NCBI GenBank assembly: GCA_037178625.1 | Contig: CM074129.1 | Location: forward strand, 4,215,963 to 4,279,962 | DNA: 64,000 nt | Direction: 5' to 3' | Origin: Skeletonema tropicum | Lineage: Eukaryota; Bacillariophyta; Thalassiosirophyceae; Thalassiosirales; Thalassiosiraceae | Shown: piece after piece, positions 54,400 through 64,000 of the stretch | Layout of the letters: each line of letters starts with the position of its first letter | How positions within the stretch are numbered: position 1 is the first letter of the stretch | Position numbers and translations under genes: made by a program | The notes under the pieces: model-generated | Database searches by the model: none | What the model was told of the DNA's origin: nothing | The model's input: only the letters and a program-made list of their open reading frames with translations

Positions 54400-55860
54400 A
54401 CTTCATTTGTGTGGAAATGGCAAGATGAAGATGTTTACGATCAAACCAAGAAGTAAACATATGAATACACCGGTTACTATCAAATGACTTACCGACCCCA
54501 CACCGCACTCTGCACACAATGTTGTGATGTGTGATGTCGATCGTTATTACTTGAATGGGAAGAGAGATGTGTAGCAGCGATGCGGATTGCATGGTGATCA
54601 AACAAACACACTGAGTTAGTTTAGAGGCTACGATTTTGGTTTGTTTGTGGAGACATGACAGACCGCATCATCAAGATGATGACCGATGACCGGCCGGCCG
54701 GCGCGGCGCGTCGCAGCGGGGTGGGATGAGCGGCACCAACCCGACATTTGTGTGTTTCGTGGGCATGAGATTGTTATGCACGCGAATGAACGCGCTTGCA
54801 CGCGTATGGACGCGCTTCGCATGAACGCCCACGCACGCTATGGACGCCCTAATGTACGCCCACGCACGCTATGACGCCTAACGCTGTGGACGCCATGATG
54901 TATGCCAATGAACGCTATGGACGCCATGAATGTACGCCATGAACGCTATGAACGCCATGACACCTTGGTTGTAGGAGGTCGAGGGAACGCCGATGCTATC
55001 AAGGTATTATAATCACGAAAAAATATTATGCAAATGAGCTGTGTATTGTCGACTGCAATCTGAAAGCATCGCTAATTAAGTTATCGGCGGTAATACCGCC
55101 GATACACCGCCGCAGCCAGCAGCTCTCGTGGTAGTCCTCTTCAACCGAAACACTGTGACAACTGTTAATTGTAGCTTGCGCGCGTATGGTCAAGAGGAAG
55201 CCGCGTACACGTTTTAGCCCATGCTAGATGTGGAAACTGAATGGGTGGTGACGAACCGCGCCGGCTGTGATGGTCTATTTCAACAAATCAAATGAAACTG
55301 AAAGGGCAAGACATTGAGTTGGAATAGCACAATATAAAATTAATTTGTATTATTTCTGCATTTATACATCCATTAAGGGATGGTACTTCAGATCATGGTG
55401 AACGAGGAATGCAACACAATCTGCAGCCTCTAGGTTCGGTGGTTATATGCCGGAGAATCTCAATGGCGTCTTCGCTGGCGGCCGTCGTAAAAGCATGCGT
55501 GAGAAGAAGCCGAATCGTCATTTTAGCCCAAGTTAAAAATGGGTTTGTCACCTGTGCACTGTTTTGTTTGTTTGATTGATTGAAGAAAAGGGGGGGTTCC
55601 AAGAAGTGATTTTAGATGCTGTCCGTTCGAAATGGACATGATATTACCAGATACTTATTATTGTCAGTATCAACCCACATAGGAAGCGATAAATGATAAA
55701 TGAGGAACTTACCAACCCAGACTATTGTTGTTTCATCGCCTACCAGCAGTTCTGTAGAGGTTTACGGAGGAACAGAGTTCCTAATAGCGCTGGAATACAT
55801 TAAATGAAAAGGTGTGAAGTGCCCTCGAACTAGACACTCTAGAGAGAGACGCCTAATTAA
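54400..55860. other. Promoter side of paralogue B and repeat-rich DNA
   Basis: 54775-54960 is a degenerate run of ACGC(C/T).ATG.ACGC motifs related to the minisatellite further right. 55082-55103 is a short palindrome (ATCGGCGGT-AAT-ACCGCCGAT). Two loosely related segments lie at 55130-55250 and 55430-55560 (both with AAGCCG...TTTTAGCCCA). No gene supported. Confidence 0.5.
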
Positions 55861-56116
55861 CGCCCACGCACGCTATGGACGCGAGATGTACGCCCACGCA
55901 CGCTATGAACGCGAGATGTACGCCCACGCACGCTATGAACGCGAGATGTACGCCCACGCACGCTACGAACGCGAGATGTACGCCCACGCACGCTATGAAC
56001 GCGAGATGTACGCCCACGCACGCTATGAACGCGAGATGTACGCCCACGCACGCTACGAACGCGAGATGTACGCCCACGCACGCTATGAACGCGAGATGTA
56101 CGCCCACGCACGCTAG
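55861..56116. repeat. 30-bp minisatellite, about 8.5 units
   Basis: Eight full units of 30 bp (each beginning CGCCCACGCACGCTATGAAC, with few substitutions) at 55861-56100 plus a partial unit. They are followed by GCGTTCATT repeats in the opposite sense to about 56154. Because 30 is divisible by 3, several frames stay open, but the products are purely repetitive. Confidence 0.93.
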
Positions 56117-57130
56117 CGTTCATTCGCGTTCATTCGCGTTCATGCGCGTTCATTTCAACCCTCAGTTCAACGTACACAGTAATCAGTAATGTCGGGTTGG
56201 TGCGGGGGCATTTGGAATTATTTTACTTTTTACCTAGAAATTTCAATTGATGGATGATCAATAAAATGTGCTCATGACCGACGACATTGCATTGTGTCCG
56301 ACTTGGTGCTTATCCAAGCTTCGTCTCTTGAGCTTGTTAAATAAAATAAGTTGAGTTACATACCAGGCTGAGCGTAGCAAATGAAGCTAGCGCAGCAGTA
56401 GCCAGTAGCTCACCCGTCACTTCGCAGGCAAGGACAAGGAGAACGGACCGCACTGGAAAGAGCTGCGTTACAATAACTTGCATGCCGGAGAAGATACGCT
56501 TGAAACAAGTGATACAATGAAACTGAAAGAGGGATATCGCGCTTCAAGCGTGTATGCGATCGATCGATAGGTCACAGTGGAAGAGAATGACGTGCTTTCG
56601 TGGGCCCTGTTACAATCACTTGTCAGATAGAGATGAGGAGAATAAGAGGAGTGATACAACTCTAAGATTTATAGTAGGTACGCTATGCGATCCGATAGGT
56701 CACAGCGGAAGAGAAAGCATGTACGTGCTGACAAGTCCGTGGAGGATAGTTGGAGAGCAGAGACAAGTTAGCATGGTCAAGATGAGATTCCGAGGAGAAA
56801 AGTGTTCATGAAGCTTGAGTGACCTCTCTAAAGAGAGAGGCTACATATCAGGTATGCATGACCTATGACCGCATGGGAAAGATGACCTTCGCATTTCAGC
56901 ACGCATACTGCGCTGCGTTTATGTATGAATGTTCGCATGAGTTCGCAGACGTCAGACGTTGAAAACAGTGTTCGCAGCATGTTGAGTTGATGTTCTGTCC
57001 TGAGCGGAGGCTGAGCGGTATATAGCTACTGAGCGGACCGGGAGGATTGTCCAAAGCAAGAGATATTATGTACATAGACGGCCTCCCGCCGAGGCTCTAC
57101 CATACCCAAATTTCTACAAATAATAGCGCG
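56117..57130. other. End of block B and intergenic DNA
   Basis: 56285-56830 matches 44070-44560. The remainder holds no recognised gene. Confidence 0.5.
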
Positions 57131-57270
57131 GAGACACCAGTGTCAATAGCAAGGAGAACTTAAACCAGGAGGGGCTCGGGGTGTTCCTGAGGACGCCCGC
57201 TGGGCCTGCTGGATAATAAGGATTGGTCGACGGAGGTGGATAGCGAACGCGTTGGTGCAGGCAAGACCGA
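57131..57270 (-). mobile_element. Diverged 3' fragment of a LINE
   Basis: Matches 60268-60420 with indels (GGAGGGGCTCGGG, TGGTCGACGGA, GTGGA.AGCGAACGC, TTGGTGCAGGC). Same strand, 5' truncated, older than the 60-kb copy. Confidence 0.75.
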
Positions 57271-57565
57271 ATGGTACCTCAGATAAGTAGGTAAGCATAA
57301 AGTTTAAAGTTACAATTGATGCGAGCTGCAGAACAATCGAGAGTGCGCCCCGAACCGTAGGCGTTGCCTTTCATTCTCAATTATTGGCAAGTGAAAAGGT
57401 GCACATGAAAATAAATGGCGTGAACATAGAATAAGCGAAGAAAAAAATAGCAGAAGACAAATTCATTCACACAAATAATAGTCCTCATGTCAAATGAACT
57501 TCAGAAGACATTGTCAATCCTGTAGCAACAAACAATATTAGTCTATTTCATAAGCTAGGATCATA
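57271..57565. other. Short stretch with nothing recognised
   Basis: AT-rich, no gene or clear repeat identified. Confidence 0.4.
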
Positions 57566-57673
57566 ATATAAGACAGGCGCAAATAAAATGAGCTAGGGTA
57601 ATTTAAAATATCTAGCGCCAAGCCTGCAGAACAAAATTTACCCTAGCACATTTTGTTTGCGCCGGTCTTATAT
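57566..57673. repeat. Short inverted-repeat (MITE-like) hairpin
   Basis: Arms 57566-57601 and 57638-57673 (36 bp, 3-4 mismatches; core GCGCAAA.AAAATG.GCTAGGGTAA) around a 36-bp loop. Next to it is CCCTAACCCTAA, two telomere-like units, too few to mean a telomere. Confidence 0.75.
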
Positions 57674-57789
57674 CCCTAACCCTAACTTATTTTATATTAT
57701 AAAACTTTTGAACTCATTGACATAATCTATTCCACTCAGCTGCACATTCTTTTCTCCATTTCTGCAATTCATATGATATTATAATTGCG

Positions 57790-59718
57790 TTACATACCCT
57801 TGTGCGGCATATTATGATGTGCGGCAACAGCAGTAGTAGCAACATCATTTGAGGTACCAAACGACGGTGAGGCATCAACATACGCGCAGTTTCCAAACTC
57901 ATTGGCAATAAATTTCTTGAAGGCAGCACTGTACCAGCGGTTCTTGATGTGATTCTCACTCCTCGTTGAGTTGAAGATCTTGACACTGATTTCGACCCAT
58001 CTCTTTCCCAATTCTCTATGACCAGCCCAAAGCTTCAAGTCGTCTTCTCTTGAGAACGGCAGATGGTTGATCGCAGGATTGAGATAATTGACCCAGCGGT
58101 CACGGATTTGTTTCCCACTCCTTCCTGGCAACATGGGTGCCAAGTCTGCCCATTGTGTGAATGGATGCTCTGAGCTGGTCGCTATCACCCGTAGCACAAT
58201 GGCATCCTCCTCTTCTTTCCATTGGCCCTTTCGTGTGCCTGGTTTGAGGTAACGCGTCCATCGGTCGTGACATTCTCGAGCGAGGCGCCCAAAGTTCATT
58301 TCCTTGGCGACAACTTCCCAATTGATTGGTGATTTATGACGAGCCATGACTTCTTGTAATGCCTGGTCTTCGTTGGGTGGCCAACCGATACCAGGTGCCT
58401 GTTCTCTAGTTAAAACAATACCAGATTCGGTGGTGAGGAGGGCAGCTCCGGAAAGATAGCGTGGTCGATCTTGAGATGTCCTTGATTGAGTGGTAGACCT
58501 TCCACTTTTACTGGAATGCGATTGATGATAGGGAGGATGACGGTAGTCATTCCTTCCTCCTGATGAAGACGAGTGAGGCATATTGTAGCCACCCTGACGA
58601 GAATCGTGCTGCCACGACGTGTTCGAGCTTGACGAAACGAGCTGTGGAACATCTCCATGGTATCCCCCGTTCCCGTTGTAGAAACTTGGAACTGGATTCG
58701 GGCCCATATTAAAGTGATCCCGTTGGCTCTTCTTACTCTTTGCACCTCTACCCTTCTTCTTCTTGCCATTATTATCGCTGGGGCCAACTTTCCTTGTGCC
58801 CCTCCGAGAAGTGGACTTCTTCGACTTGTGATTATTCGGTCCAGCACCAAACGCATATGCAAAGGGATCATCCCTCATCCCCCCCTCTCCTCCTGGGCCA
58901 CCAACTTCCACCAAGTGATGATAATTCTGACCATTGTCATTCCTAGAATCCATCATCCCCATCCCTACACCAGACGAACTAGTCGTAGTAGGAGGGATCA
59001 AATTGCCATGCATATCCAACTGAGGAGCAACAGTCGCCCAATCAATCGTCTGCTGCGCATCCCCATCCATACTCTCCGTAACCGCCGTGGAATCCAGCAC
59101 GTTGTATTCGTGACTTTCAAAGCTGAGACTCATCTCTCCTCCCTTGTTGAAGTCGAATCCGAAGGAGTCATTTTGGTTGAGTACATCCCATGAGTTTTGT
59201 GAGTCAATGATGAGATTGTTGAGCTCTCCTTCGAGATTGGGAGCGCCGCTTGCTGCAGCAGCGGCTTCAGCAGCAGCTCCATTGGTGTTTGGGTATGGCA
59301 ATAGTCCATGATTGGACAACACGGGAACAGCCGAGTGTCCGGGACCACCACCACCGCCACCAAGATAAGATTCCATGGGAAACTCATCCCTAACTTCTTC
59401 CTCGTCTGCCGGACTCCCCTCCCGTCCACCACCATTCTCATACTCATAATGACGAATGTCATTCGATCCATGATCTTGACGCTGTTGATCCATCTCTTCG
59501 GCAATGTAGCGATGGCTATCTCGTAATAGAGGATGTTGTGACGATGGATGTGACGCAGCGGCCTTGTAGATGGATCGACTCATGCTGCTGTGGTGGTGGT
59601 GGGGGTGGTACTGGCTCATGCTAGAGCTCGAGCTACTGCGGATTCGAGACGTGGATAGTTTGGCCTTGTGGGCGGTTGGTTTAGAGCCTGATTGGCTGAC
59701 TGTATTGGTGGTGACCAT
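57790..59718 (-). CDS. Three-repeat Myb (SANT) DNA-binding protein
   Basis: 642 residues, single exon, from ATG at 59718 (MVTTNTVSQSG). The N-terminal two thirds are low-complexity (Ser/His/Gly/Asn runs) with a basic patch (KKSTSRRGTRKVG...KKKKGRGAKSKKSQR) near residue 300 that could be a nuclear signal. Three Myb repeats lie at about 443-604: WPPNEDQALQEVMARH...WEVVAKEM...RECHDRWTRYL; GQWKEEEDAIVLRVIA...WADLAPMLPGRSGKQIRDRWVNYL; PFSREDDLKLWAGHREL...WVEISVKI...ENHIKNRWYSAA. The spaced Trp residues are mostly kept; the first residue of R3 is Phe instead of Trp, as in R2R3-type proteins. Probably a transcription factor; targets unknown. Confidence 0.9.
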   Translation of the reverse strand: MVTTNTVSQSGSKPTAHKAKLSTSRIRSSSSSSMSQYHPHHHHSSMSRSIYKAAASHPSSQHPLLRDSHRYIAEEMDQQRQDHGSNDIRHYEYENGGGREGSPADEEEVRDEFPMESYLGGGGGGPGHSAVPVLSNHGLLPYPNTNGAAAEAAAAASGAPNLEGELNNLIIDSQNSWDVLNQNDSFGFDFNKGGEMSLSFESHEYNVLDSTAVTESMDGDAQQTIDWATVAPQLDMHGNLIPPTTTSSSGVGMGMMDSRNDNGQNYHHLVEVGGPGGEGGMRDDPFAYAFGAGPNNHKSKKSTSRRGTRKVGPSDNNGKKKKGRGAKSKKSQRDHFNMGPNPVPSFYNGNGGYHGDVPQLVSSSSNTSWQHDSRQGGYNMPHSSSSGGRNDYRHPPYHQSHSSKSGRSTTQSRTSQDRPRYLSGAALLTTESGIVLTREQAPGIGWPPNEDQALQEVMARHKSPINWEVVAKEMNFGRLARECHDRWTRYLKPGTRKGQWKEEEDAIVLRVIATSSEHPFTQWADLAPMLPGRSGKQIRDRWVNYLNPAINHLPFSREDDLKLWAGHRELGKRWVEISVKIFNSTRSENHIKNRWYSAAFKKFIANEFGNCAYVDASPSFGTSNDVATTAVAAHHNMPHKGM

Positions 59719-60234
59719 GCTTTGCCTCTATATGAATGTAGTTAAGTTCTGCTCCTTGATATGTATATCGATGTATAATCGTATGGTGTGCGTGGTTAGC
59801 CAACTCCCTCCAGAGTTCTACAATCTTCCACAATCCTGTCGTGCCAGATTGTAGGGGTTCTTGTTTACCAATTATTCAATCCTCCGAGGCCAACAAATTC
59901 GTCGAGCTTGGTTCATTGACAGTGAGAAGAAGGGATGGAGAGTAGTGTAGTAGTGGGTAGTGGTGGAAAGGAGAGGCATTTTGCGATGGAGAAGGGCGTC
60001 ACAAGAAATTTGGCTGAGAAATTGAGAAATTGGCGATTTTATATTTGTCGGCAGCAAGTCTAATTTAGCAACGAACTTGTGGAATAGAATCTAATTTTCG
60101 CGTAATTTGTCCCATTTTCGTGTTGCTTATTCACATATATATACAACGATGCTTCTTTCGTGTCGTTGTGACAATTTGGAGCAAAATGCTCTCTTCTCTT
60201 CCACCTTCGCCTTGGTGATTTTGATCGTATGTAG
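59719..60234. other. Upstream region of the Myb gene
   Basis: AT-rich intergenic DNA; no gene supported. Confidence 0.45.
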
Positions 60235-61265
60235 ATAGATAGATAGATTATTTTATTCACTACTCCCTAGACACCTGTGTCAGTAGAGAAAGAAGAATTT
60301 AAACCTGGAGGGGCTCGGGCTGGTCCCGAAGAAGCCTGTGTAGCCTGCCGGGAGCTAACTGGTCGACGGATGTGGAAAGCGAACGCCTTGGTGCAGGCGA
60401 GGCCAAACTGTTGAAGGAAGTGGATCTGAGGGGTGGGTGCTGTATAGGAGTGGCCGTAGAATCGCTGGTGGGCTGGTTTGGAAGCAGACCATGAGGAATT
60501 GGCAAGGGGAAGGATGCCATGGGGGGCTGAGCTTTGGAGGGAGTCGCGGTACATCTTCGCTGCGTGAGGCTTGTTGGCTGAAAAGGAGAGTGGTTGGATG
60601 GGGTCGTCGCCGAATAGGAATCTGCGGAACATTGGACCCAAGCCGCCATACGGGCATATTGCCCACATTTGGAGGTGTTTGGCATCGGAATGGAGGGTGC
60701 GAAGGACGTCTTCTCTCGACATTGTGTCGGCGGTGACAGTACAATTCCCCATTGTCGTGAACTTCCTCTTCTCAGCTTTTTGTAGACATCGTTCAGCATT
60801 GGCTGTAAATGAAGGAATGTCTTCAATAGCAGAGGGAGAAGGAGGGTCAGGGCAATGGTCAATTGTGATGTCAGCACCACAAACGGCGAATTGAGACGGT
60901 GGGAGGTTGGAATCCCCAAGGGTGTGGTTGGGCTGATACTCGATGTCGAATGGTCGGAGGAGGGGTTGCTGGGCGATGTGTTGAGGGGCTTCGGTTTGGA
61001 CGATAGATGAGGGGCTGATGATTCCAGCGGTGGGAAGGACTTGCTGGAGGGCTGGTTGAAGACCGTTTTCATTGATGTAGTTATGAGCGGCTTTCTTGCT
61101 GATGCGAGTGCAGCGGAAGTGGTGATGGCCGTAGATGTCGTGGGTGGTGCCGCATTTACAAACTGGAGCTGAAGCTGGGTGGTAGATGGGGAGGACTAGT
61201 TTGCGTTTGAGCATGATAGTGAAATCGAAGTTGCTGAGCCGATATTTAACGTTGCTACGAGACAT
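60235..61265 (-). pseudogene. 3' fragment of a LINE reverse transcriptase
   Basis: Open 332-codon frame (61265-60267). Its start reads KYRLSNFDFTIMLKRKLVLPIYHP, followed by a Cys/His cluster (CKCGTTHDIYGHHHFRC) and KAAHNYI. This is the C-terminal end found in diatom non-LTR retrotransposon polyproteins; the RT and endonuclease domains are missing. The 3' end runs into an ATCT tetranucleotide tail (about 60235-60250). The remaining protein is Pro/Ser-rich. The family assignment is from recalled pattern, and the Met at 61265 is probably not a real start. Confidence 0.7.
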
Positions 61266-63360
61266 ACCAAAAGTAGGTAGAATTACTTCTTATCGCATTT
61301 TCGGTCGGAGAGATAAGTAAGTTCAAGTAGTGTAAGAACCGTTCGATAGTGGTAGAAAGTAAAACTTCCTTCCTGCTGGCAGTTGAAGTAGAGTGGTTTT
61401 AGTTGGTCCGGAACGCTGCACGCTGTTTTGTCGTTTGGTGACGTCCTGAGTGCCGGGTCATTGGTTCGGCTTTTTTGCGTTCCGGTGGTTTTAGCCGGGC
61501 CGGTGTTCAGGACGCTGAACGATAGCGAAGAGGAGGCGATGCAAGGTGAAGTAGCAAGTAGGTAGGTACATCATTCACCTCATTCTTCATGACATGACAC
61601 GAGTAGTATCTACTACTAAAATAATATAAACTTTGCTTTCTCTAGACGATGTTGGCAAGTATTACTATTGTAGGGATTCAGACAATCATATAACAGAAAT
61701 TTTAAAGTATGTCTGATAATAATATTGTAGGAATTCAGACAGTGCACGACATGATGATGTCTTGTGCGTCGTGTGGTGTAGAGAAGCTGATGTCACAGGA
61801 TATGACTCTCTTCTGGTATCCCAATACCGTTACGACAGTCATTCTTCCTGTTCACACGTGTCAAGTAGCAACCACGGTAAGAACCCGTGATTGATCCTCT
61901 CACACAAGATGGCGTCGCACGTTGGTGCTCCTTCATCACCTTTGGGAATAGCCCACTCTTCTTCTTTAGCTCTTAAGCTTAGTCACCATGATATCCGTGT
62001 TCCTAGTGGTCTCTTCTGGCTCTAGTTGCACAATCAATACCGGTCCTATTTGCTTGTGACATTATTTATAAATATTTCCATCCAGTTTACTGGGTGCAAA
62101 GCAAAAGAATCCTTCATCGGTCGGGAAAGATCGACCTTTGAGAAGAAAAAAATTAATATTATTCAGCGCATATCCACATTGGTGGGTTTGTGAACCGTGA
62201 GCTAGTACAACAAAATCGATTGGCTTCTAGAAGATCCATTTCGTCAACACATGGATGTGCGATGAACGCTCGGCGTTTCGTGCTACCATGGAGATGTGAC
62301 GGCGTGCGATAGAAGTGTGTTTCGACGTTGACAGAAGTGCATCGGAGGTGAGAAAAGAATTTCGATTCTCCTCATGTAGAGGAAGTGCCCATGGCGAGAA
62401 TGCACCGTGGCACAGCTCATCACAATAAGGAATTTCATTCCAATAAAAAGACTACGGTCATCTAAATCCAAAGGACATCAGCTGTTGAGCGATGGACTAC
62501 GATTAGAATTACGTGTGGGGGGAGAAGTGTTCTCTCATCCAACCCTCACATATCGAGAGTCATCTGCTGTTAGGCGAGATGATACCCTCACAACAACAGA
62601 GTTTGCGGATATAGTTAGCAGACTTAGAAGTATTTATTCCTTATAAGACGCTGGTCGCAATTGGAAAAATACGCACTCTCTTGTCTACCTCTGAGAAGGT
62701 GTGGAGAGTTTTGATCTTTACAGCATGATAGTGCATGTAGCTGGAGCTATTGAGAGCATGTTTGTCGACGCATTCTGTACAGATTGTGATTGTCGCAGCC
62801 GCTTAGCCTTGATGGATTGTTGGTTATTACACAGTGTTGCCGAGGTAGTCTACGCCTTGCTCAAGCGAGTACCTCAGAATGACGAGACGATTATACCCCA
62901 CTGGGCGAAGTCGAACGTGCAATTGAACCACCTACCCTAATTAATAAAAATCATATTGCTGTGAAAGCAAATCGTGTTTATTTTTCCCTTTATTTGTCCC
63001 TGTTGATTCAACATGTGCAGCGACGTCCTGGTTAAAGAAAGATCAAGTCTATTCAGTTGCGCACAGCGTGCTGTTCAAAGAAAGGTCATGTCTATTCAGT
63101 TACGCACAGCGTACTTGATGACGCCAGAAGAGTCAACTACTGGAGACATAACTTTGGTTTATGGTTACAGGGGTTGAGCTACGCTAAAAAGAGTGGAGCC
63201 GGATGACCGATCTTCCGCAAGATCGGTTCAACCGGTACTCCCTGTGCGTCACGAGCGAGTTGACTCGACACACACCATCACCCCCCTGTCGAGAGACGAG
63301 TGAGATGAGCAGTCGGAGACTCTCTGGGAACGCAAAGTGAGAATAGATCGGGGCAAGTAA
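61266..63360. other. Gene-free stretch with short frames
   Basis: Contains SINE copy 4. Short frames at 62407-62646 and 62701-62940 (+) have no recognised domains. A TTCAGTTRCGCACAGCGT repeat occurs at about 63053 and 63095. No gene supported. Confidence 0.45.
61685..61723 (-). mobile_element. Very short SINE fragment (copy 4) with target duplication
   Basis: Carries the SINE 3' tail (TAACAGAAATTTTAAAGTA, then TGTCTG). It is flanked by 18-bp direct repeats differing at one base (61667-61684 and 61724-61741, ATTGTAGGRATTCAGACA). Confidence 0.75.
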
Positions 63361-63996
63361 TTAAGTGGCAAAAGTTTCAAGATAGAATTCCTCATCATCA
63401 TCCTCGTCAGAGCTGTATTCTTCGTACATTGTATCTGGGATCTTGTAAGGATTCGTATCGGAAACCATAGGTGGCTGTTCAGGAGGAGACTTCAACTGGC
63501 CCCCCTGAGTAGAAAGCTGTTCCGGAGGAGACTTCAACTGGCCCCCCTGAGGAGAAGCGGAGGCGGCAGAAGCTTTAGCTGAAGCTTTAGCTGCCGCAGT
63601 GGATTTGGTAGATTTTGATTTAGACTTTCGTTTGGAAGAAGACGATTTGGCTGAGGCCCGACGGGCTGAAGCTGCGTCATCATCTTGATCAGCGGTGGTG
63701 GAATCGTCAGAAGGAGGACGAGGAGGCTTATTTGTATTGGCCTTGTAGTCGGCAATGATCTCGGCAGCTTTGTCTTCGTCCTTCACAATGACTAAGCCAA
63801 GAGAAGCAAGAGCAGGGCATCCGACGTTGATATGGTAGTCGCTGCGGTGAAAACAAGTGGGGCAGAACTCTTTATCCAAGAAAGCTGCTTTGATGTCTTT
63901 CCACTTTTGGGCCTTTGACGGTGGGTAGGAGATGGTTGGCTTGGGATCAGTACTTGGAGGAGGAGGGGTAGGGTCTTGACTGGCACGGCGGGCCAT
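63361..63996 (-). CDS. Gag-like zinc-knuckle ORF, possibly partial
   Basis: 211 residues; the Met lies 4 bp from the window edge, so the frame may extend beyond. WKDIKAAFLDKEFCPTCF leads into a CX2CX6HX4C cluster (CPTCFHRSDYHINVGC), then PALASLGLVIVKDEDKAAEI. This resembles the gag zinc-knuckle region of diatom copia-type elements. A Ser/Lys/Ala-rich linker, a tandem repeat (QGGQLKSPPEQ twice) and an acidic end (YSSDEDDDEEF) follow. It could be a retroelement gag or a domesticated derivative. Confidence 0.5.
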   Translation of the reverse strand: MARRASQDPTPPPPSTDPKPTISYPPSKAQKWKDIKAAFLDKEFCPTCFHRSDYHINVGCPALASLGLVIVKDEDKAAEIIADYKANTNKPPRPPSDDSTTADQDDDAASARRASAKSSSSKRKSKSKSTKSTAAAKASAKASAASASPQGGQLKSPPEQLSTQGGQLKSPPEQPPMVSDTNPYKIPDTMYEEYSSDEDDDEEFYLETFAT

Positions 63997-64000
63997 GACG

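Larger units (their letters stand above)
44940..56830. repeat. Tandem duplicated block B
   Basis: Second copy of the block described at 37930-44560, enlarged by the 4.8-kb retroelement insertion (48053-52885) and the minisatellite region (54775-56116). Confidence 0.8.

Noticed and set aside
55861..56116. CRISPR-like array
   Set aside because: Units are contiguous with no unique spacers and the genome is eukaryotic.
55814..56189. Overlapping frames on both strands over the 30-bp repeats
   Set aside because: Open only because 30 bp is a multiple of 3; pure minisatellite translation.
57671..57690. Internal telomere
   Set aside because: Only about two CCCTAA units; chance or part of a hairpin flank.

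Overview
The window looks like nuclear DNA of a centric diatom, probably of the Thalassiosira/Skeletonema/Cyclotella group. The evidence is a plastid-targeted RelA/SpoT homologue with a signal peptide followed by a WAFAP motif (the diatom ASAFAP-type bipartite leader), short GT-AG introns (83-142 bp), a diatom-style (CoDi) Ty1/copia relic, a family of MYND/RING/Sel1 genes, and a large secreted Cys-rich protein with hevein-like chitin-binding segments. The species assignment is inference.

Layout. 1-6.5 kb is repeat-rich: palindromes, a defective copia element nested between inverted arrays of 10-bp repeats, and a cluster of GGTACC-type palindromes. 7-22 kb is gene-rich: a small membrane protein, a mitochondrial carrier, a MORN-repeat protein with an apparent frameshift, a Golgi-type GlcNAc transferase, an unknown protein, and a three-exon plastid (p)ppGpp synthetase/hydrolase. 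22-35 kb holds three MYND/RING/Sel1 copies (the third a pseudogene), a coiled-coil protein, two V-ATPase c-like proteolipids (the second altered), a full-length SINE with perfect target duplications, and a 2.5-kb element with terminal inverted repeats. 35-38 kb is a GPI-anchored-looking cell-surface protein gene. About 37.9-56.8 kb is a tandem duplication of a block carrying a large AAA/TPR ATPase gene. 57.8-59.7 kb is a three-repeat Myb protein. 57.1 and 60.2-61.3 kb carry 3' fragments of one LINE family. The right edge is a gag-like zinc-knuckle ORF.

Most notable: the two ATPase blocks act as empty-site controls for each other. Block A carries a SINE and an hAT-like element that block B lacks. 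Block B carries a 4.8-kb Penelope-like retroelement (PLE) insertion that block A lacks. That insertion is an inverted composite: one long copy with an ORF of about 818 codons, plus a 5'-truncated copy in the opposite orientation that appears identical over 1,598 bp. It is bounded by an 85-bp repeat and flanked by a 117-bp perfect target-site duplication inside an exon. The 85-bp repeat begins exactly where a hammerhead-like fold would cleave, and the element's leader contains a tRNA-like structure. Removing the insertion and one target copy arithmetically restores the host reading frame.
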